From positions 1 to 14,610 of the forward strand of contig USDU01000038.1 in the NCBI GenBank assembly GCA_900553635.1: 14,610 nucleotides of DNA, written 5' to 3'. The notes below the pieces were generated by a model. That model saw only the letters and a program-made list of their open reading frames with translations, was not told the origin of the DNA and did no database searches. Of this stretch, positions 6,374 to 12,406 are shown in pieces. The position numbers and the translations under genes are program-made. Within the stretch, counting starts at the first letter, position 1. Every line of letters begins with the position of its first letter. Source of the DNA: an uncultured Lachnospiraceae bacterium. GTDB lineage: Bacteria; Bacillota_A; Clostridia; Lachnospirales; Lachnospiraceae.

Positions 6374-7202
6374 GAAGGCGTTGGACGCGGAGGATGATTG
6401 GTATCAGCGCATGGCAAAGGTGAAGGAGCTGGGCTTTGATTTTATGGAAATCAGCATCGACGAGACGGACGAACGCCTGTCCCGTATCTATGCCGGTGAC
6501 GAAGAAATCTATCAGATTCAGGATGCAGCCCATAAGGCAGGGGTGTTTATCCAGTCCCTGTGCCTGAGCGTGCATCGGCGTTTTCCGTTTGGAAGCGCGG
6601 ATCCGGCTACCCGCGCAAAGGCTGCGGAGATTATGGAGAAAGCGTTGGTTTTTGCGGATAAGCTGGGCGTCCGCGTGATTCAGCTGGCGGGATATGACGT
6701 ATATTATGAGCCGTCCACGGACGAGAGCAAAAAGCGTTATGAGGAGGCTATGTTCTGGGCGGCTTCCCAGGCGGCACGCTACCAGATTATGCTGGGAACG
6801 GAGATTATGGATATTGAATTGATGAATTGTATCCGGAAGCATCTGGTCTATGAAAACAAGATACAATCTCCCTGGTACAAGGTATATCCGGATGTGGGCA
6901 ATATTTCAGCCTGGGGTATCGATCCGCTGGACGATCTGGAGGCCGGAATTCACAGCATTGTGGGCGTACATTTAAAGGATACCCTGTGCAAGACAGCGGA
7001 CAAACCCGGCGTCTTTAGGGACATTCCCTTTGGCGAGGGCTGCGTAGACTTCGTGGGCTGCTTAAAGAAGCTGGAGGATCTGGGGTACACAGGTCCTTAT
7101 ATGATTGAAATGTGGCACAAAAAGGGACAGGATGACCGGGCTAACGTGCGGGCAGCCAAGGCCTTTATTGAAGAGCAGTATCGCAGAGCCATGGAAGCAT
7201 AA
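6342..7202 (+). CDS. ulaE: L-ribulose-5-phosphate 3-epimerase (UlaE/SgbU type)
   Basis: This 286-residue enzyme interconverts L-xylulose-5-P and L-ribulose-5-P. It belongs to the xylose-isomerase-like TIM-barrel family and resembles E. coli UlaE (284 aa) along its length: LGIYEKAL near the N-terminus, FMEISIDETDERLSR (~34-48), SLCLSVHRRFPFGS (~72-85), IQLAGYDVYYEP (~113-124) and PYMIEMW (~252-258). The predicted metal ligands are E154 (TEIMD), D184 (YPDVGN), H210 (VHLKD) and E256 (IEMW). The start is GTG 6342, since LGKHLLGIYEKAL aligns with the N-terminus of UlaE and no later start would keep it. The gene begins inside the preceding epimerase gene (32-nt overlap, different frame), which implies translational coupling. 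It is followed 17 nt later by the kinase that makes its substrate. Confidence 0.93.
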   Translation: MLGKHLLGIYEKALDAEDDWYQRMAKVKELGFDFMEISIDETDERLSRIYAGDEEIYQIQDAAHKAGVFIQSLCLSVHRRFPFGSADPATRAKAAEIMEKALVFADKLGVRVIQLAGYDVYYEPSTDESKKRYEEAMFWAASQAARYQIMLGTEIMDIELMNCIRKHLVYENKIQSPWYKVYPDVGNISAWGIDPLDDLEAGIHSIVGVHLKDTLCKTADKPGVFRDIPFGEGCVDFVGCLKKLEDLGYTGPYMIEMWHKKGQDDRANVRAAKAFIEEQYRRAMEA

Positions 7203-7219
7203 AGAAAGGAAACAGGGAT

Positions 7220-8764
7220 ATGAAATATTTTCTTGGATTGGATAACGGCGGAACGACCACGAAAGCAGCTATTTATGACAGAGAGGGGAAAGAAATCTGC
7301 GTAGCTTCTGTGGAAACAAAAATGATCGTACCGGCACCCGGCTTTGTGGAGCGGGATATGGATGAAATGTGGGAAGCAAACTGCACCGTAACCCGAAACG
7401 CGCTGGAAAAGAGCGGTATCGATCCGGCGGATATCGCAGGCGTAGGAATCTGTGGCCATGGTAAGGGCCTGTATCTCTGGGGGAAGGACAACCGCCCTTT
7501 ACGCAACGGTATTATCTCTACCGATAACCGGGCGTGGAAGTATACGGAAAACTGGAGAAAGGACGGTACAGAAAGCGAGGTCGCGAAGCTGTCCTGCCAG
7601 AAAATCATGTCCTGCCAGCCGGTAGCCATTCTGGCATGGCTCCGGGATCATGAGCCCGAATGCATGGATAAGATTCAGTGGATCTTCGAGGCAAAGGATT
7701 ATGTACGCTTCCGGCTGACCGGAGAGGCGGGAGCCGAGTACGGCGATTCCTCCGGCGCGAATTTTTTGAATCTGCACACCCGTGATTACGATATGGAGCT
7801 TCTGAAGCTTTTTGGTCTGGAGCAGTACCGGGATGCTCTGCCACCCCTGTGTGAGGCTGCGAAAATCTGCGGCCAGGTAACAGAGGAGGCGGCGGAAAAA
7901 TGCGGTCTTCTTGCAGGAACCCCTGTCATTGGCGGCCTCTTCGATATTCAGGCCTGCATGCTGGCGGCAAATGTCCTGACCGAGGAAGAACTGTGCATGA
8001 TCGCCGGAACCTGGAGCGTGGAGCTGTATCTGTCCAAAACTCCGGTTGTTGAGAAAAAATTTCTGGAATATATTAGAAATACATTTTTCCTGCTCCCAGA
8101 GTATTATTTAGTCGAGGTGGGAACAGCGGCATCCGCAGGCAATAACGAGTGGTTTGTGCGGGAGCTTCTGCCGGAGCTGAAGGCTCAGGCAAAAGCAGAG
8201 GGCCGCAGCATCTATGAAATTATGAACGGCTGGGTGGAGGAAATTCCGGCAAAAGAGCTTTGTCCAATCTTCCTGCCTTATCTGTTTGAAAGTAATGTGC
8301 ATCCCCATGCAAAGAGCTGTTTCGTGGGCATGACCAGTTTTCACACCAGAAAGCACCTGGTGCGCAGCGTGTACGAGGGAATTGCGTTTACCCACCGGCT
8401 GGATCTGGAGCACCTGCTGGTATCCAGAGCGGACAGGCCCAAGGTCATCCGTCTGACCGGAGGTGTGGCAAAATCAAAGGTGTGGACGCAGATTTTTGCA
8501 GACGTAATGAATCTGCCTATCGAAATTGTGGATGTCAATGAAACCGGCGCTCTGGGATGCGCCATCGCGGCAGCGACAGCCACAGGCGAATACAGGGACA
8601 TGAAGGAAGCGGCTTCCAAGATGAGCCGTATTACCACAAGGGTAGAGCCGATTCCGGAAAATGTGGCTATTTACAACAAAAAATATGACTTGTATAGAAA
8701 AACAGCCGATGCATTGAATTCTGTCTGGGATGTATACCAGGATTTGGAGGACAACGGGCTGTAA
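7220..8764 (+). CDS. lyxK: L-xylulose kinase, FGGY family (LyxK type)
   Basis: This 514-residue cytosolic sugar kinase most resembles E. coli LyxK (498 aa), which phosphorylates L-xylulose (and 3-keto-L-gulonate) to the 5-phosphate. The N-terminal phosphate loop is LDNGGTTTKAA (7-17). GICGHGKGLYLW (76-87) and ISTDNRA (99-105) match the substrate region of LyxK, whose equivalent reads GISAQGKGLFLL. GGLFD (238-242) carries the likely catalytic base D242. IAGTWSVE (~261-268) and TGGVAKSKVWTQIFAD (~413-428) are ATP-domain motifs, the latter an FGGY signature. Its product is the substrate of the UlaE-type enzyme encoded immediately upstream, which strongly supports the assignment over other FGGY kinases. 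It sits mid-operon, 27 nt before the regulator gene. Confidence 0.88.
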   Translation: MKYFLGLDNGGTTTKAAIYDREGKEICVASVETKMIVPAPGFVERDMDEMWEANCTVTRNALEKSGIDPADIAGVGICGHGKGLYLWGKDNRPLRNGIISTDNRAWKYTENWRKDGTESEVAKLSCQKIMSCQPVAILAWLRDHEPECMDKIQWIFEAKDYVRFRLTGEAGAEYGDSSGANFLNLHTRDYDMELLKLFGLEQYRDALPPLCEAAKICGQVTEEAAEKCGLLAGTPVIGGLFDIQACMLAANVLTEEELCMIAGTWSVELYLSKTPVVEKKFLEYIRNTFFLLPEYYLVEVGTAASAGNNEWFVRELLPELKAQAKAEGRSIYEIMNGWVEEIPAKELCPIFLPYLFESNVHPHAKSCFVGMTSFHTRKHLVRSVYEGIAFTHRLDLEHLLVSRADRPKVIRLTGGVAKSKVWTQIFADVMNLPIEIVDVNETGALGCAIAAATATGEYRDMKEAASKMSRITTRVEPIPENVAIYNKKYDLYRKTADALNSVWDVYQDLEDNGL

Positions 8765-8791
8765 GACAGAACTGACAGAAGGAGAATTCGC

Positions 8792-9652
8792 ATGAATGAG
8801 CTGATGGTAAAACTGAGATTTCTGATTCCGACCCTGCCGAGGGCGGAAAAAGCAGTAGCACAGGCATTGCTGGAAAAACCGGAACTGATTTGTCTGATGA
8901 CATTGGCAGAGCTTGCCAGAGAAACGGACAGTTCAGATGCTTCGATTATCCGTTTTTGCAGAAAAATGGGCTATTCCGGTTTTTCGGAAATGAAACAGGC
9001 CTTTGCCAATGCATTGAATGACAGCAGCATTATGACGGTGGAAGAAATACATAAAGAGGATTCTGTTCTGGACAATTTGCAGAAGGTATATAAAAGCAAT
9101 ATGCAGACTTTGACAGATACTATCCTTCTGGCAGACAAGGAAGCTTATGAAGAGGCTGTACAGGTTCTTCTGAAGGCAAAATCAATTCATTTCTTTGGGG
9201 CAGGCGATTCTGCAGCGGTATGTCAGTTGTTTTATTTTAAATTCGGCAGACTGGGAATCCCGGGCTCCGCACAGCAGGATCCGGTTATGCAGCTCATGGA
9301 GGCCAGTAATCTGGGCCCCGGAGATGTGGCGGTTATCATTTCTTACGAAGGAAAATCGCGTACCGTCCTGAACGCGGCCAAGGTAGCGGATGAACGGGGA
9401 GCGACCATTATTTGTATTACAAAAATGAGTAAATCTCCGCTTTTGCGGCTTTCGGATATCAGTCTGTTTATTGCCACCAGTGATGTGACGGTGGGAAGAG
9501 ATATTGTGGCCCGGCGTGTTGCGGAGCAGATGGTTATCGACGCACTGTATCTGAGTGTGCTTGTACGCTCGGATAATGGCTATGAAAAGCGGTTAAACAG
9601 CGCATCTAAATCCTTTGAACTGAACAAGATACGAGGGAAAGGATTTAAATGA
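8792..9652 (+). CDS. RpiR-family transcriptional regulator (HTH + SIS)
   Basis: This 286-residue regulator has the standard RpiR layout. An N-terminal HTH_6 domain (~1-77) holds the helix-turn-helix around LAELARETDSSDASIIRFCRKMGYSGFSEMK (39-68). A C-terminal SIS domain (~107-250) has phosphosugar loops FFGAGDSAAV (134-143) and ISYEGKSRTV. These proteins sense sugar phosphates through the SIS domain and repress or activate nearby catabolic genes. Lying inside the operon between the kinase and the 4-epimerase genes, it is the prime candidate regulator of all three island promoters. The ligand is plausibly a pathway intermediate such as L-xylulose-5-P, which is inference. Start ATG 8792 has AGGAG upstream, 27 nt after the kinase stop. 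Confidence 0.93.
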   Translation: MNELMVKLRFLIPTLPRAEKAVAQALLEKPELICLMTLAELARETDSSDASIIRFCRKMGYSGFSEMKQAFANALNDSSIMTVEEIHKEDSVLDNLQKVYKSNMQTLTDTILLADKEAYEEAVQVLLKAKSIHFFGAGDSAAVCQLFYFKFGRLGIPGSAQQDPVMQLMEASNLGPGDVAVIISYEGKSRTVLNAAKVADERGATIICITKMSKSPLLRLSDISLFIATSDVTVGRDIVARRVAEQMVIDALYLSVLVRSDNGYEKRLNSASKSFELNKIRGKGFK

Positions 9653-9687
9653 TAAATCAAATTTTATTATAAGGAGGAGTTATAGAA

Positions 9688-10395
9688 ATGAGTTTGGAGG
9701 CATTAAAAAAAGAGGTCTACGAGGCTAATATGGAGCTGGTAGAGAAGCAGCTGGTTATCTCCACATGGGGAAATGTATCCGGGTATGATGAGGAAAGCGG
9801 ACTGATGGTAATTAAACCCAGCGGCGTTCCGTATAAGGAGCTCAGACCGGATCAGATGGTGCCGGTCGATCTGAATGGAAATGTGGTAGACAGCGACTAT
9901 GTTCCGTCTACAGACACAGATACTCACATCGAGCTGTATAAGGCATTCAAGGATCAGGGAATCCGCGGTATTGTACATACCCACTCCCAGTTTGCCACCA
10001 TGTGGGCACAGATGGGAAAGAATATTCCCTGCTATGGAACCACGCACTGCGACTATTTCTTCGGAGATATCCCCTGCACCCGTCTGATGACCACAGAGGA
10101 GATTGAAGAGGCTTATGAGAAAAATACCGGAAAAGTAATTCTGGAGGAGTTCGAAAAGAGAAACTGCGTGGAAATGCAGGCAGTTCTGGTACACAGCCAT
10201 GCGCCGTTTACCTGGGGCAAGACTCCGCACGCTGCAGTGCTGCACGCGCAGATTCTGGAGTATGTGGCAAAGATGGCAATTTTTGACGAGATTGCGACAG
10301 GCGGAAAGTGCGAGCTGATCAAGGATAACATTAAAATGAAGCATTATAACCGTAAATTTGGTCCGAACGCTTACTATGGACAGCACAAGAAATAA
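9688..10395 (+). CDS. araD: L-ribulose-5-phosphate 4-epimerase (AraD/UlaF/SgbE type)
   Basis: This 235-residue class II aldolase-fold epimerase interconverts L-ribulose-5-P and D-xylulose-5-P, the exit step into the pentose phosphate pathway. The zinc ligands are H97 and H99 (VHTHSQFAT) and H171 (VHSHAPF). The catalytic aspartate is D122 (THCDYF), and the C-terminal tyrosine lies in NAYYGQ (229/230). STWGNVSG (25-32) and KPSGVPY (43-49) are the phosphate-binding signatures. Length and motifs match E. coli AraD (231 aa) and UlaF. With the UlaE-type enzyme and LyxK it completes the L-xylulose route, so the UlaF/SgbE role is more likely here than L-arabinose catabolism; no araA or araB is in view. 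It has a strong site, AAGGAGGAG (9671-9679), and is followed 11 nt later by the SIS gene. Confidence 0.93.
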   Translation: MSLEALKKEVYEANMELVEKQLVISTWGNVSGYDEESGLMVIKPSGVPYKELRPDQMVPVDLNGNVVDSDYVPSTDTDTHIELYKAFKDQGIRGIVHTHSQFATMWAQMGKNIPCYGTTHCDYFFGDIPCTRLMTTEEIEEAYEKNTGKVILEEFEKRNCVEMQAVLVHSHAPFTWGKTPHAAVLHAQILEYVAKMAIFDEIATGGKCELIKDNIKMKHYNRKFGPNAYYGQHKK

Positions 10396-10406
10396 GGAGA
10401 AGGACT

Positions 10407-11003
10407 ATGAATATCAGAGAATCTGTGGTACATACACTGCGCTGTGAATCCGAAATTATAGCGGAACTGGAAAAAACGGTATCCGAGGAGCAGATCGAAA
10501 AAGTCATGAATGCGTTTCTGAACTGTAAGGGTAAGGTGATCCTGACAGGCTGCGGAACATCGGGCACTGCTGCGCAGAAAATTAAACATACCTTAAGCTG
10601 CGTGGACTGTCCGGCGCTGTTTCTGTCCCCGGCCAACGCCCTTCACGGCGGCATGGGCGTGGTACAGAAGGATGATATCCTGGTACTGCTTTCCAAGGGC
10701 GGCCATACGGAGGAACTCAATAAAATGATTGCTCCCTGTAAAGAACGCGGCGCGCTTCTGATTGCAGTGACAGAGAATGAAGAATCTTATATGGCAAAGG
10801 AGAGCGATCTGGTCCTGAAAATTAAGGTTGAGAAGGAACCGGACGAGTACAATGTGCTGGCCACAGGCAGTATTTTGGCTACTTTGGCAGTATTTGACGC
10901 CATTTCTATCGCGATTTCCCGTATGAAGGGCTTCAGCCAGAAGGGCTTCTTAAAGATCCATCCCGGCGGAGACGTGGGAAAACGCCTCAGCGAAATGAAA
11001 TAA
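10407..11003 (+). CDS. Single-domain KdsD/GutQ-like SIS sugar-phosphate isomerase
   Basis: This 198-residue protein aligns with the SIS domain of arabinose-5-phosphate isomerases (KdsD, GutQ: D-ribulose-5-P/D-arabinose-5-P) but lacks the two C-terminal CBS domains of those ~320-residue enzymes. Shared features are SPANALHGGMGVVQKDD (74-90, with H80), E144 in KVEKE, and IHPGGDVGKRL (184-194, with H185). Two KdsD active-site positions differ: MGKSG reads CGTSG (Thr51 for Lys), and NSGES reads KGGHT (His100 for Glu). It may therefore isomerise another phosphosugar. Single-domain arabinose-5-P isomerases are known, so absence of the CBS domains alone is not decisive. It is the last gene of the enzyme operon; no clear terminator follows before the transporter promoter. 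Start ATG 10407 has AAGGAGAAGG upstream. Confidence 0.78.
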   Translation: MNIRESVVHTLRCESEIIAELEKTVSEEQIEKVMNAFLNCKGKVILTGCGTSGTAAQKIKHTLSCVDCPALFLSPANALHGGMGVVQKDDILVLLSKGGHTEELNKMIAPCKERGALLIAVTENEESYMAKESDLVLKIKVEKEPDEYNVLATGSILATLAVFDAISIAISRMKGFSQKGFLKIHPGGDVGKRLSEMK

Positions 11004-11133
11004 AACTGCGAAGTAAATACTTCGAAATGAAGCGGAGAAAATGAAAAAACTGTGCAAAATTACTGAAAAAAGTGAAAAAAGCATAAAAAAGAGCTGATTA
11101 AAAGAACGAAATAGTAAAAAATGCACTAGAATA
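11004..11133. other. A-rich intergenic region between enzyme and transporter operons
   Basis: No gene or U-tract terminator is seen here. It starts with the palindrome at 11009-11024 listed separately and continues as A-rich sequence with repeated GAAAAAA-type words. TGTGCAAA (11051-11058) also occurs at 4776-4783 upstream of the PHI gene, and TAGAAT at 11127-11132 lacks a matching -35. Confidence 0.5.
11009..11024. promoter_or_regulatory. Palindromic operator candidate upstream of the transporter operon
   Basis: CGAAGTA-AA-TACTTCG is a perfect 16-bp palindrome. It contains GAAGTAAA, the reverse complement of TTTACTTC at promoter P2 (5638-5645), and the same word occurs at 5501-5508. The symmetry fits a dimeric regulator such as the RpiR-family protein encoded in the island. 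It lies about 110 bp upstream of P3. Confidence 0.5.
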
Positions 11134-11162
11134 TTTACTCCAATGCTTCAAACGGCTAGAAT
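11134..11162 (+). promoter_or_regulatory. Putative island promoter P3 (transporter operon)
   Basis: TTTACT (11134-11139), a 17-bp spacer beginning CCAATGCTT, and TAGAAT (11157-11162). The predicted transcription start near 11169 gives a ~67-nt leader before ATG 11236. It closely matches P1 and P2 in -35, spacing, the first spacer bases (YCAWT) and -10. Confidence 0.65.
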
Positions 11163-11235
11163 AAATTGTAGCAAAAGGAATTCCAAATGCGCGATCGTAA
11201 TTAAAAAAGGATTAACAAAAGTGGAGGTAAAATTT

Positions 11236-12312
11236 ATGAAATTGAGAAAAGCGGCAGCATTACTTCTTTCCCTGACCATTACATGCTCCCTGGCAGCATG
11301 TGGCGGCGCATCCATGGAAGGCGGAAGCACCACAACAGACAGCAGCTCAACCGAGACAACAACAGACGCAGCAGAGAGCAAGGACACAGCAGCTTCCACA
11401 GAGGCTACAGAGTGGAAATGGCCGTCTAAGGACGAGCTTTATGTAGGATATTCCCAGGCAGACCTGGCAAGCACCTGGCGTACCGTAGAGAGCGAGGATA
11501 TGCAGAGAGCGGCAGACGAGCGTGGTTACAAGATCACTATCGTAAACGCAGAGGGCGACAGCGAGCAGCAGCTTTCCGATGTAGAGTCTCTTCTGGCACA
11601 GGGATGTAACGTAATTGTAATCACCGCAGTTGACGGAGACGCTATCCAGCCTGCACTTGATAAGTGTAAGGAAAAAGGAGTTCCGGTTATCATGAAGGCG
11701 AGAGGCTCCAACGGCACACCGGGCGTTGATTACGTAACCTTCTATTCATCTGATTTCGTAGCTGAGGGCCGGTATGCAGGCGAGTGGGCATATAAGGCTT
11801 GCACCGATAAGGGACTGGATACCATTAAGGTAGCAGAGATTCAGGGTATCCTGGGTGGTACCGACGTGCGTGACCGTTCCGATGGATTCCATGCAGTAGC
11901 AGAGGAGAAGGGCAATTTTGACTTCGTAGTACAGCAGACAGCAAACTTCTCCCGTACAGAGGCACAGGAGGTAGCAGCGAACGTTCTTCAGTCCACAGGC
12001 GGCGACATTGACGTATTCTACTGCCACAACGACGAGATGGCACTTGGTGTATCTCTGGCTTGCCAGTCCGCAGGACTTAAGATTAACGAAGATGTATACA
12101 TCATTGGTGTAGACGGAATGTATGAGACCTTCGACGCAATCAAGGCCGGAACTGTTTCCGCAACCATCACCTGCACACCGAAGTTCGCAGACGAAGTATT
12201 CGACGGAATCGAAGCTGGTATGGCAGGCGAGAAGCTGGATACCTTCTATGCTATCGAGGATGTACCGGTAGATGCAACAAATGTAGATGAAAACTACGAT
12301 TTAGGATTCTAA
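11236..12312 (+). CDS. ABC transporter sugar-binding lipoprotein (YtfQ-like)
   Basis: This 358-residue extracytoplasmic sugar-binding lipoprotein feeds the ATPase and permease encoded downstream. Start ATG 11236 is chosen because GGAGG (11223-11227) precedes it at 8 nt and MKLRKAAALLLSLTITCSLAAC is a textbook lipoprotein signal peptide; the open frame upstream to 11143 would spoil it. The lipobox is LAAC, with Cys22 the lipidated residue. A Ser/Thr-rich linker (~26-58) follows, then a type 1 periplasmic-binding fold: VGYSQADLASTWR, QGCNVIVITAVDGDAIQPAL, HNDEMALGVSLACQSAG, GVDGMYETFDAIKAG. These segments resemble E. coli YtfQ (galactofuranose binding) more than RbsB. Codon use is very uniform, consistent with high expression. 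The ligand is unknown; the neighbouring enzymes suggest L-xylulose or a related pentose. Confidence 0.9.
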   Translation: MKLRKAAALLLSLTITCSLAACGGASMEGGSTTTDSSSTETTTDAAESKDTAASTEATEWKWPSKDELYVGYSQADLASTWRTVESEDMQRAADERGYKITIVNAEGDSEQQLSDVESLLAQGCNVIVITAVDGDAIQPALDKCKEKGVPVIMKARGSNGTPGVDYVTFYSSDFVAEGRYAGEWAYKACTDKGLDTIKVAEIQGILGGTDVRDRSDGFHAVAEEKGNFDFVVQQTANFSRTEAQEVAANVLQSTGGDIDVFYCHNDEMALGVSLACQSAGLKINEDVYIIGVDGMYETFDAIKAGTVSATITCTPKFADEVFDGIEAGMAGEKLDTFYAIEDVPVDATNVDENYDLGF

Positions 12313-12356
12313 AAGCTGGTAATCGGCACACCTCTGACGAGGAAAATTTGATGAAA

Positions 12357-12385
12357 AAGAGACTGCTGTGCTGCAGCAGTCTCTT
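12357..12385 (+). terminator. Hairpin between binding-protein and ATPase genes (attenuator or mRNA stabiliser)
   Basis: A perfect 12-bp stem, AAGAGACTGCTG (12357-12368) / CAGCAGTCTCTT (12374-12385), has loop TGCTG. It lacks a U-tract (ATCAT follows), so full termination is unlikely. In binding-protein operons such stems commonly stabilise the upstream message or let only part of transcription through. The ATPase ribosome binding site starts only 9 nt after it. Confidence 0.6.
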
Positions 12386-12406
12386 ATCATAAAGAGGAGC
12401 GGACGT

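Noticed and set aside
11186..11200. GCGCGATCG-type palindromic word as an operator in the binding-protein leader
   Set aside because: It is a short self-complementary word found once, with no counterpart in the other two leaders.
11143..11235. N-terminal extension of the sugar-binding protein
   Set aside because: It would put 31 residues before a complete lipoprotein signal peptide and overlaps promoter P3. ATG 11236 has its own GGAGG.
12368..12406. GTG 12368 as ATPase start
   Set aside because: It lies in the hairpin stem with no ribosome binding site; ATG 12407 has GAGGAG and aligns with RbsA/YtfR N-termini.
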